The translations under genes and the position numbers were made by a program. From JBGSTR01 sp963707135 (GTDB lineage Bacteria; Pseudomonadota; Gammaproteobacteria; Chromatiales; Chromatiaceae), in assembly GCA_963707135.1 (NCBI GenBank), contig CAVPOY010000001.1:124001-188000 (forward strand): a stretch of 64,000 nucleotides of DNA, read 5' to 3'. Of this stretch, positions 9,585 to 17,686 are shown piece after piece; within the stretch, counting starts at the first letter, position 1, and every line of letters starts with the position of its first letter. Under the pieces are notes generated by a model, which saw nothing but the letters and a program-made list of their open reading frames with translations, was not told the origin of the DNA and made no database searches.

Positions 9585-9612
9585 CGGCCGTGGGAACCCG
9601 TTTTCACGGCCG
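9585..9612. terminator. Hairpin between convergent cysC and dmeF
   Basis: A perfect 8-base inverted repeat (CGGCCGTG at 9585-9592, CACGGCCG at 9605-9612) with a 12-base loop sits 14 bases after the cysC stop and just past the dmeF stop. There is a TTTT within the loop but no U-tract after either arm. Bidirectional termination is plausible but not certain. Confidence 0.4.
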
Positions 9613-9624
9613 TGGCGGGAGAGG

Positions 9625-10569
9625 TCACGAGAGCTGGTGAATCTCGATCGTCGTGTGCGCGATCTCCTCGTGTTGCGCCAGCTTCTCGCGAATGCGGCCG
9701 GGCGTCAGCGTCGGGTCCCGGGTGACAAGACTTAGGGCGCAGGCATAGGCGGCCCGTCCCACTCGCCAGACATGAAGGTCGGCGACGCGCGTCAATTCCG
9801 GGTCCGATCCGCTCTCCACCGCCTCGCGAATCTCTTCGACGACCGGATGGTCCATCTCCCGGTCGAGCAGGACCTTGCCGGTCTCGCGGATCAGGTTCTT
9901 CGCCCAGATCCCAACCAGAACGGCCCCGACTATCCCCATCCCCGGATCCAGCCAGGACCAGCCGAAAAACCAGCCTCCGGCCAGCGCGATGATCGCGAGC
10001 ACCGACGTGGCCGCGTCGGCGATCACGTGCAGATAGGCGGACTTCAGATTCAGATCGTCGTGGTGATGCCCGTGGTGATGGTGGTCGCCGTCGGTGCCGG
10101 GGTGCGGATGATCGTGCGCCCTCGCCAGGATGAGCGCGCAAACGACGTTGACGACGAGCCCCAGGGTCGCCACAGCGATCGCCTCCCGGTAGTGGATGGC
10201 TGCGGGGGCGATGATGCGTTCGACGGATCCCACGATCATCATCATCGCGACGACAAGCAGAAAAATGGCGCTCGCGAAGCCCCCCAGGATCTCGATCTTC
10301 CAGGTGCCGAAGGCGAAACGCGGGTCCTTCGCGTAGCGCCGGGCCGCTGCATAGGCGAAGGCGCTCAGGCCGATCGCGACCGCGTGTGAGCTCATGTGCA
10401 ACCCGTCGGCGAGCAAGGCCATGGAGTTGAACCACCAACCGGCGACGATCTCGATGACCATCGTCGCCGCGGTGATCCACATCACCGCACGGGTGCCCCG
10501 TTCGGCCGCATGGCTGCCTTCGCCGAAGACGTGATCGTGCGTCCAGTCCGAGAGGTCCGGCGTCTGCAT
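9625..10569 (-). CDS. dmeF: Cation diffusion facilitator, DmeF-type Co/Ni (or Zn) exporter
   Basis: An inner-membrane CDF antiporter that exports divalent metal, most like DmeF (cobalt/nickel). The ATG at 10569 gives 314 residues starting MQTPDLSDWTHDHVFG, the usual DmeF N-terminus; the longer frame upstream is unsupported. Six TM segments are visible. TM2 has the HxxxD-type metal site (ALLADGLHMSSHAVAIG) and TM5 has the second (AYLHVIADAATSVLAIIAL). Between TM4 and TM5 is a His-rich loop (HDHPHPGTDGDHHHHGHHH). The C-terminal cytoplasmic metal-sensing domain begins near DREMDHPVVEEIRE. It lies 37 bases downstream of the DUF6164 gene on the same strand, a likely operon. Confidence 0.9.
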   Translation of the reverse strand: MQTPDLSDWTHDHVFGEGSHAAERGTRAVMWITAATMVIEIVAGWWFNSMALLADGLHMSSHAVAIGLSAFAYAAARRYAKDPRFAFGTWKIEILGGFASAIFLLVVAMMMIVGSVERIIAPAAIHYREAIAVATLGLVVNVVCALILARAHDHPHPGTDGDHHHHGHHHDDLNLKSAYLHVIADAATSVLAIIALAGGWFFGWSWLDPGMGIVGAVLVGIWAKNLIRETGKVLLDREMDHPVVEEIREAVESGSDPELTRVADLHVWRVGRAAYACALSLVTRDPTLTPGRIREKLAQHEEIAHTTIEIHQLS

Positions 10570-10606
10570 GGTTCTGATCTCCGTCGACGGCCTTTCGAGC
10601 GCTCCG

Positions 10607-10972
10607 TCAGCCGCCAAAGCCGAGGAAAGGGATGGTCGACAGATAGAGCACGACCAGGACCCCAAGGATGCTCAGGGCCACCCTGACGGGGTGGGCGCCG
10701 ACTAGGCCGAACAAGGTTTGGGCTTGACCCTGCGCGCGCCGCTCGTCGTATTCGGCGCGCAAGTCCTCGGCGCGCTTGGCCTCATAGGCGTCGATAAGCT
10801 GGCGAGCCTGATGGTACCGCGAGGCGTCCGAGAGCCAGATGCCCGCGATCGAGATGCCGAGCAACCCGGCCGAAGTCTCGTGCCATTCGATCCCATTGTC
10901 CACCAGCAGGCGACGGACATCGGCCGCCTCGTCGTCCGGGACGCCGTTGAGTCGAAAAAGCAGCACCGCCAT
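10607..10972 (-). CDS. DUF6164 family membrane-anchored protein
   Basis: A 121-residue protein. The N-terminal 60 residues look like a small ferredoxin-fold domain (MAVLLFRLNGVPDDEAADVRRLL), followed by a charged helix (QARQLIDAYEAKRAEDLRAEY) and a single C-terminal TM segment (about residues 98-117). This matches the DUF6164 family, which has no established function. It is probably cotranscribed with dmeF. The start ATG at 10972 gives the family's usual N-terminus. Confidence 0.8.
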   Translation of the reverse strand: MAVLLFRLNGVPDDEAADVRRLLVDNGIEWHETSAGLLGISIAGIWLSDASRYHQARQLIDAYEAKRAEDLRAEYDERRAQGQAQTLFGLVGAHPVRVALSILGVLVVLYLSTIPFLGFGG

Positions 10973-11184
10973 TGGTCGAACAGGTATCGAAGATTACTGA
11001 CACGAACCGCAATTCATTCCCGCGTGCGATACCCTGCGGCCGGCGGGAATCATGGCCAGTCGCCCTAGGCGGCGGCATGCGGGCAACGTCTCCCGCCACC
11101 CGCCTGGTGAGATCCCAGTTCTACTTCGGACGTCCGCCGACGGGTCCGTCAACCGGTCCTCGGCCCCACGGGGCCTTGGCATCG

Positions 11185-12921
11185 TCAGCGCTTCTTCGGC
11201 GGCATCAGATCCGTGATCGAGCCGTGGGCCATCTCGGCGGCCAGGCCGATGCTCTCGTTGAGCGTCGGGTGCGGGTGGATGGTGAGCCCGATGTCCTCGT
11301 AGTCGGCGCCCATCTCCAGGGCCAGCACGGTTTCGCCGATCAGCTCGCCGGCGTTCGGGCCGACGATCCCGGCGCCGAGGATCCGCTTGGTCTCCGGGTC
11401 GAACAGCAGCTTGGTCATGCCCTCGTCGCGGTGGATGCCCAGCGCTCGCCCACTCGCGGCCCAGGGGAAGACCCCCTTCTCATAGGCGATGCCTTCGGCC
11501 TTGGCTGCCGTCTCGGTCAGCCCCATCCAGGCGACCTCCGGATCGGTGTAGGCCACCGACGGGATGGTCATCGGATCGAACAGGGACGGGAGCCCGGCGA
11601 TCACCTCCGCCGCCACCTTGGCCTCGTGGGTCGCCTTGTGGGCCAGCATGGGATTGCCCACGACGTCGCCGATGGCGAAGATGTTGGGCACATTGGTGCG
11701 CATGTGCGCGTCCACCGGGATGAAGCCGCGTTCGTCGACCTTGACGCCCGCGGCCTCGGCGCTGATCAGCGCGCCGTTGGGCCGGCGCCCGACGGCGATC
11801 AGGACCTTGTCGTAGGTGGCCTCGCCCGGGTGCTTGCCGTCGAGCACCACCTTAATGCCCTCCGAGCTTGCGCTCATGCTAGCGACCTTGGTCTCTAGCA
11901 TGATCCGCGCGTAGCGCTTGCCGATGACCTTCACCAGGGCCTTGACCAGGTCCGGGTCGCAGCCCGGGATCAGCTGGTTTTGTAGCTCGACGACGTCGAT
12001 CCGGCTGCCGAGCGCGCTGTAGACGCTCGCCATCTCCAGGCCGATGATCCCGCCGCCGACGACCAGCATCCGCTCCGGGATGCCGTCGATCTGCAACGCG
12101 TCGGTGGAGTCCATGACCCGGGGATCGTCGTGGGGGAAGCCGGGGATCTTCATCGGGCTCGAGCCGCAGGCGATGATGCAGTGATCGAAGGCGATGCCGA
12201 CGCGGCCCTCGCGGGTCTCCACTCCGATGCGATTCGGAGCCTCGAAGCGTCCGACTCCCTGGACCACCTCGACCTTGCGTTGCTTGGCGAGCGCCGCGAG
12301 TCCGCCGGTTAGACGGGCGACGACCGCGTCCTTGCCCGAGCGCATCTTCTCGAGATCGATCTCGGGCGAGCCGAAGGTCACGCCCATCGCACCCATCGCC
12401 TTGACCTCTTCCAGGATCGCGGCGGTATGCAGCAGCGCCTTAGAGGGGATGCAGCCCACGTTCAGGCAGACGCCCCCCAGGGTCGGATAACGCTCGACCA
12501 GGATCACGCGCTTGCCCAGGTCCGCCGCCCGGAACGCGGCCGTGTAGCCGCCGGGTCCCGCTCCCAGCACCACCACCTCGGCGGCCATGTCGACCATGCT
12601 GGCGGCCGCCTCGCTCGCGGGCGCCGCAATGGCTGCCGGGCCCGGGTCCGCGCCCTTATCCGTTGGGTTCACGGCGGCGTCCGCGGACTCGAGGACCAGG
12701 ATCTCGTCGCCCCGGCTCACCCGATCGCCGACCTTGACCTTGATCGCCCGGACCGTGCCGCTACCCGGCGACGGGATCTCCATCGTGGCCTTATCGCTCT
12801 CGAGGGTGATCAGGGAGGCGTCCTTTTCAACCAGATCGCCGGCGGCGACCAGGACCTCGATGATCTCCACGTCTTTGAAGTCGCCGATGTCGGGGACGCT
12901 CACCTGGATCGTCTGGGTCAT
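11185..12921 (-). CDS. lpdA: Dihydrolipoyl dehydrogenase with fused N-terminal lipoyl domain (PDH E3)
   Basis: The FAD enzyme that reoxidises dihydrolipoamide and reduces NAD+ in the pyruvate dehydrogenase complex. Residues 1-80 are a lipoyl domain with the lipoylation Lys44 in ESDKATMEIPS. An Ala/Pro linker follows, then the flavoenzyme: FAD motif VLGAGPGGYTAAFRAADLGK, redox disulfide GGVCLNVGCIPSK, NAD motif VGGGIIGLEMASVYSALG and the C-terminal catalytic HPHPTLNES. At 578 residues it is the long type found in beta- and gammaproteobacteria. It is the third gene of aceE-aceF-lpdA on the minus strand, 131 bases after aceF. Confidence 0.96.
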   Translation of the reverse strand: MTQTIQVSVPDIGDFKDVEIIEVLVAAGDLVEKDASLITLESDKATMEIPSPGSGTVRAIKVKVGDRVSRGDEILVLESADAAVNPTDKGADPGPAAIAAPASEAAASMVDMAAEVVVLGAGPGGYTAAFRAADLGKRVILVERYPTLGGVCLNVGCIPSKALLHTAAILEEVKAMGAMGVTFGSPEIDLEKMRSGKDAVVARLTGGLAALAKQRKVEVVQGVGRFEAPNRIGVETREGRVGIAFDHCIIACGSSPMKIPGFPHDDPRVMDSTDALQIDGIPERMLVVGGGIIGLEMASVYSALGSRIDVVELQNQLIPGCDPDLVKALVKVIGKRYARIMLETKVASMSASSEGIKVVLDGKHPGEATYDKVLIAVGRRPNGALISAEAAGVKVDERGFIPVDAHMRTNVPNIFAIGDVVGNPMLAHKATHEAKVAAEVIAGLPSLFDPMTIPSVAYTDPEVAWMGLTETAAKAEGIAYEKGVFPWAASGRALGIHRDEGMTKLLFDPETKRILGAGIVGPNAGELIGETVLALEMGADYEDIGLTIHPHPTLNESIGLAAEMAHGSITDLMPPKKR

Positions 12922-13052
12922 TCTCGGTCCTCTCCTCGTTGGTGTCGGGCGGGGGCCCTGAAAAAAATCGGTGTAATCCTAGTACATGGGTGCGGTTTAG
13001 ACGAAGGGGGCGGGACTATTCATTTCATTGGATAGCGACGCGGCGGCCCGCG

Positions 13053-14703
13053 TCAAAGTAACAGGCGCCGGATATCCGCCAGCAGGCTCGCGAGTAGCGT
13101 CGTGAAGCGCGCCCCGTCGGCGCCGTCGACGACCCGGTGGTCGTAGGAGAGCGACAGCGGGAGCATCAGCCGGGGCACGAAGTCCTTGCCGTTCCAGACC
13201 GGCCGCATCTCGGAGCGGGAGACACCGAGGATCGCGACCTCGGGGGCGTTGACGATTGGCGTGAAGGCCGTACCGCCGATGCCTCCCAGGCTCGAGATCG
13301 AGAAGCAGCCGCCCTGCATGTCACCGGGCAGGAGCTTGCCGTCGCGCGCCTTCGCGCTGAGCTCGGCGAGCTCGCGGGCGAGATCCATGACGCCCTTTTG
13401 GTCGACGTCGCGAACCACGGGGACCAGCAGACCGTTCGGCGTGTCCACCGCCACGCCGACGTGGGTGTAGCGCTTGAGGACCAGTTGCTCACCGTTCGCG
13501 CTTAGAGATGCCTTGATGATCGGCATCTGGGTCAGGGCGGTGGCGGTGGCCTTGAGCAGGAAGGGGAGGAAGGTCAGCTTGACGCCCCGGGCCGCGGCTG
13601 ACTCCTTCTGCGCCTTGCGGAAGCCCTCCAGCTCGGTGATGTCGGCCTCGTCGAACTGGGTGACGTGGGGCACCGAGAGCCAGCTGCGGTGCAGGTGCCG
13701 GCCGCTGATACGCTTGATGCGGGGCAGGTCGCTGAGCTCGATCTCGCCGAACCGCGCGAAGTCGATCTCGGGTGCCGCGGGCAGTGAGAAGGGGAGGGTG
13801 CCGCTCGGCTCCACGGCCCCCCTGGCGAGCGTCTGCTTGACGAAATCCTGGACGTCGTTCTTCAGCACCCGGTTCTTCGGGCCGGATCCCTTGACCAGGG
13901 CGAGGTTCACCCCGAGCTCGCGGGCGAACCGGCGCACGGCCGGGCTCGCGTGCGGCTTGCTGCCCATGGCGGCCATGTCTTCGGGTCGAGTCAGCACCGG
14001 CACCTGACGGCGCTCGGCCTCCCCCGGGGCGCCGCTGCCCGTTTTCCGCCTTGGGCATGGCGGTCGGCGCCGTCTGGGGCTCTGTCTCCTCTGAGGCGAC
14101 CTCGGGGTGCGTCTCGGCGGCGCCGGGGCTCGGGTCGGCACGAAGCGTAAGGATGAGATCGCCCTGGGTCAGGCTGTCTCCAACGCTGACGGCGACCCGG
14201 TCCACGACGCCGGCGTTTGGCGAGGGGATCTCCATGGTCGCCTTGTCGCTCTCGAGCGTCAGCAGGGACTGGTCGATCTCGACCCGGTCCCCGGCGGCGA
14301 CCAGGACCTCGATCACGGGCACGTCGGCGAAGTCGCCGATGTCGGGCAGGATCACCGAGACGATTTCACCGTCAGACCCGCTCGCCGGACGCGGTCTGGC
14401 CGGCTCGGGCGGGGGGGTCGGACCGGCGGCGGGTTCCTGGACAGGCGCCCGAGGCGGCTCGGCCTCGGTCTCCAGGGCCAACAACGCGGTTCCCTCGCTG
14501 ATCCTATCGCCGACCTTGACCTTGAGCTCCCGGACCAGACCGCCGCGCGGCGAAGGGATCTCCATGGTCGCCTTGTCGCTCTCCAGGGTGAGCAGCGACT
14601 GCTCGGGCTCGATCCGGTCCCCGGGCGCGACCAGGATCTCGATGACCTCGACGTCGGAGAAGTCCCCGATGTCGGGCAGCAGGATGTCTTCGACGGATGC
14701 CAC
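13053..14703 (-). CDS. aceF: Dihydrolipoyllysine acetyltransferase (PDH E2), interrupted by one frameshift
   Basis: The core acetyltransferase of pyruvate dehydrogenase. The first frame (start 14703) encodes two lipoyl domains with lipoylation lysines 44 and 154, both in ESDKATMEIPS. Near 14030-14045 the frame changes by +1. The second frame carries the peripheral subunit-binding domain (HASPAVRRFARELGVNLALV) and the catalytic domain ending with SYDHRVVDGADGARF, the HxxxD active site. Removing one base from the GGG/CCC run near 14038-14042 restores one reading frame of about 550 codons. Both halves are fully conserved and the gene is normally essential for growth on sugars or pyruvate. A sequencing error is therefore more likely than a null allele. 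It lies between aceE and lpdA. Confidence 0.9.
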
Positions 14704-14737
14704 GCTTTATCCTCCTGGGCCTGTGGTGCCGGGTGCG

Positions 14738-17392
14738 TCAGACCGATACCGGATTGGGCTTTTCCGGGTCGATTCGGTACCTGCGAATGGCCGTGGAGAC
14801 CGTTTCCGCGGGGATCGCCCCGTCGTCCGCGAGTGCCTTCAGGGCGGCGACCGCGACGTAGTAGCGGTTGACCTCGAAGAACTTCCTCAGCTGGCTGCGC
14901 ATGTCGCTGCGGCCGAAACCGTCGGTGCCGAGCACCCGATAGCAGCGCGGGACATAGGGCCGGATCTGATCCGCGTAGGCGCGCATGTAATCGCTCGCGG
15001 CGATGACAGGCCCGCGGGTGTCCTGCAGCTGCGTTTGGACGAACGACTCGCGCGGCGTCTGCTCGGGGTGGAGCATGTTCCAACGCTCGACGTCGATGCC
15101 CTCGCGCCGCAGCTCGTTGAAGCTGGTGACGCTCCAGACCGATGCCCCGACGTCGAAGTCCTTCTCCAACAACTCGGCCGCCGCCAGCACCTCGCGCAGG
15201 ATGGTACCGGCGCCGAGCAACTGGACGCGGTGTGCGCGCTCCTCGCCCCGGTAGACCCGGTGCATGCCCTTCAGGATCCCGGCCTCGCTACCCTCCGGTA
15301 GCGCAGGCTGCACATAGTTCTCGTTCATCGCCGTGATGTAGTAGAAGCAGTTCTCGCGCTCCCGGTACATCCGCCTCAGTCCGTCCTGAACGATCACCGC
15401 CAGCTCGTACGCGTAGGCGGGGTCGTAGGACCGGCAGTTCGGGATGGTCGCGGCGACCAGGTGGCTGTGCCCATCCTGGTGCTGCAGCCCTTCGCCGGCC
15501 AGCGTGGTTCGGCCCGCCGTGCCGCCGATCAGGAAACCGCGGGAGCGCATGTCGCCGGCGGCCCAGACCAGATCGCCGACGCGCTGGAAGCCGAACATCG
15601 AGTAGAAGATGTAGAAGGGGATCATGCTCTGGCCGTGGTTCGCGTAGGCCGTGGCCGCGGCAATCCAGGACGACATGGCGCCGGCCTCGTTGATGCCTTC
15701 CTCGAGGATCTGGCCCTTCTTGTCCTCCCGGTAATACATCACCTGGTCGGCGTCCACCGGCTCGTAGAGCTGCCCTTGGGAGGCGTATATGCCGAGCTGG
15801 CGGAACATGCCCTCCATGCCGAAGGTGCGCGCCTCGTCCGGTACGATCGGGACCACGAACCGGCCGATGTGCTTGTCGCGGATGATGATGGTCATCAGCC
15901 GCACCAGGGCCATTGTGGTGGACATCTCCTTGTCGCCGCTTCCCTCCAGCAGCGGTCCAAAGGCCTCCAGTTCTGGCGTCTCCAGCGGCGCCGCGTCGTC
16001 GCGGCGCGCCGGCAGGTAGCCGCCGAGCCGCTCGCGAACCTGATGGATGTACTGGATCTCGGCGCTGTCGGCCGGGGGCTTGTAGAAAGGGGCCGCGCCG
16101 ATCTGGTCGTCGGAGATCGGGATGTTGAAGCGGTCCCGGAAGGCCTTCAGGTGCGCCTCGGCCATTTTCTTCTGGGAGTGGGTGATGTTCATGCCCTCGC
16201 CGGCCATGCCCATGCCGTAGCCCTTGACGGTCTTGGCCAGGATCACCGTGGGCTGCCCCTCGTGGCTGGCCGCCGCGGCATAGGCCGCGTACACCTTGAT
16301 CGGGTCGTGACCGCCCCGATTCAGGCGCCAGATGTCCTCGTCGGTCATGGTCGCGACCATGTCCGCAAGCTCCGGGTACTTGCCGAAAAAGTGGTCGCGG
16401 GTGTAGCGGCCCCCCTTCGCCTTGTAGGCCTGGTAGTCGCCGTCGACGCACTCTTCCATACGCTTGAGCAGCAGGCCCTGCTTGTCGCGGGCCAGCAGCG
16501 GGTCCCAGTAGCTGCCCCAGACCACCTTGATGACGTTCCACCCGGAGCCGCGGAAGACCGCCTCCAGCTCCTGGATGATCTTACCGTTGCCGCGCACCGG
16601 GCCGTCCAGGCGCTGAAGGTTGCAGTTGACCACGAACACCAGGTTGTCCAGCCGCTCGCGGGCCGCGAGCGATATGGCCCCGAGGGACTCCGGCTCGTCC
16701 ATCTCGCCGTCGCCGAGGAAGGCCCAGACCTTTCGGCCGCCGGTGTTGAGCACGCCCCGATCATTCAGATAACGCATGAAACGCGCCTGATAGATGGCCA
16801 TGATCGGCCCCAGCCCCATCGACACCGTCGGAAACTGCCAGAAACCGGGCATAAGCCAGGGGTGCGGGTACGAGGACAGCCCGTTGCCGTCCACCTCCTG
16901 GCGGAAGTTGTAGAGCTGCTCCTCGGTGATTCGGCCTTCCAGGTAGGCGCGCGCATAGATGCCGGGGGCGGAGTGACCCTGGATGAAGACCAGGTCTCCG
17001 CCATGGTCCTTGGTACGGGCTCGGAAAAAATGGTTGTAGCCGATGTCGAACAGGGTCGCGCTGGAGGCAAAGCTCGCGATATGGCCCCCCAGCTCACTGG
17101 AGAGACGGTTGGCCTGCACCACCATCGCCATCGCGTTCCAGCGCACGAACGAGCGGATGCGCCGCTCCATGGCCCGGTCCCCGGGGAAGCGCGCCTGGGC
17201 CTGCACCGGGATGGTGTTGAGATATGCGGTGTTGGCGCTATAGGGCAGGTAGGCGCCGGAGCGCCGCGCCTTGTCGATCAAACGCTCCAACAGGAAATGA
17301 GCGCGGTCGACGCCCTCTTTCTCGAGCACGGCCTCGAGCGCGTCGAGCCATTCCTGTGTCTCTTGGGGATCGATGTCGGGCTTGTTCTTCAT
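14738..17392 (-). CDS. aceE: Pyruvate dehydrogenase E1 component, homodimeric type
   Basis: A thiamine-diphosphate enzyme that decarboxylates pyruvate and acetylates the E2 lipoyl groups. The ATG at 17392 (MKNKPDIDPQETQEWLDALE) gives 884 residues, the usual AceE length; the open frame extends 24 codons further upstream without family similarity. Landmarks are the HxSPGIYARAYLEGR segment (VIFIQGHSAPGIYARAYLEG-like), the TPP/Mg motif GDGEMDEPESLGAI, a C-terminal transketolase-like domain (EGINEAGAMSSWIAAATAYA) and the late VLGTDGFGRSD. It is the first gene of the aceE-aceF-lpdA set, 34 bases from aceF. Confidence 0.97.
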   Translation of the reverse strand: MKNKPDIDPQETQEWLDALEAVLEKEGVDRAHFLLERLIDKARRSGAYLPYSANTAYLNTIPVQAQARFPGDRAMERRIRSFVRWNAMAMVVQANRLSSELGGHIASFASSATLFDIGYNHFFRARTKDHGGDLVFIQGHSAPGIYARAYLEGRITEEQLYNFRQEVDGNGLSSYPHPWLMPGFWQFPTVSMGLGPIMAIYQARFMRYLNDRGVLNTGGRKVWAFLGDGEMDEPESLGAISLAARERLDNLVFVVNCNLQRLDGPVRGNGKIIQELEAVFRGSGWNVIKVVWGSYWDPLLARDKQGLLLKRMEECVDGDYQAYKAKGGRYTRDHFFGKYPELADMVATMTDEDIWRLNRGGHDPIKVYAAYAAAASHEGQPTVILAKTVKGYGMGMAGEGMNITHSQKKMAEAHLKAFRDRFNIPISDDQIGAAPFYKPPADSAEIQYIHQVRERLGGYLPARRDDAAPLETPELEAFGPLLEGSGDKEMSTTMALVRLMTIIIRDKHIGRFVVPIVPDEARTFGMEGMFRQLGIYASQGQLYEPVDADQVMYYREDKKGQILEEGINEAGAMSSWIAAATAYANHGQSMIPFYIFYSMFGFQRVGDLVWAAGDMRSRGFLIGGTAGRTTLAGEGLQHQDGHSHLVAATIPNCRSYDPAYAYELAVIVQDGLRRMYRERENCFYYITAMNENYVQPALPEGSEAGILKGMHRVYRGEERAHRVQLLGAGTILREVLAAAELLEKDFDVGASVWSVTSFNELRREGIDVERWNMLHPEQTPRESFVQTQLQDTRGPVIAASDYMRAYADQIRPYVPRCYRVLGTDGFGRSDMRSQLRKFFEVNRYYVAVAALKALADDGAIPAETVSTAIRRYRIDPEKPNPVSV

Positions 17393-17612
17393 GGCGGTTT
17401 CCGAGAGGCGGTCGAAGCACAGGGCGCGCGAGGCCGGGAGTATACCAGGGCGATCGTAAGCCAATGCTGAGAATCCGTGCGGTCAATACACGGATAACGG
17501 CCACGGACAGATCGGTGGCGGCGCCCGTGTTCCGCTCCCGCGCGGGGTCTTTGCAAGAGGATTGTGGGGACGCCGGTCGGTCTACGGGAGGGGCTCTGGA
17601 AAGTTGGGGTTT

Positions 17613-17640
17613 CGTAAGAGCCCCTGTAAGGGCTCTTACG
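17613..17640. terminator. Perfect 11-bp hairpin after the EF-G-like gene
   Basis: CGTAAGAGCCC (17613-17623) and GGGCTCTTACG (17630-17640) form a perfect 11-base stem with a 6-base loop, starting about 47 bases past the stop of the minus-strand EF-G-like gene and upstream of aceE. The U-tract is poor on the minus strand (AAACCCC follows) and weak on the plus strand (ACGCTTTTC). It may stop transcription running into aceE, or be a regulatory stem-loop. Confidence 0.5.
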
Positions 17641-17686
17641 ACGCTTTTCGGGGTAGGGGCCGGAGAGGTCCCGGGACGTTGCGGGC

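Noticed and set aside
15461..17470. Long plus-strand open frame antisense to aceE
   Set aside because: It is a GC-rich antisense shadow; aceE has full homology on the minus strand and no independent start signal exists here.
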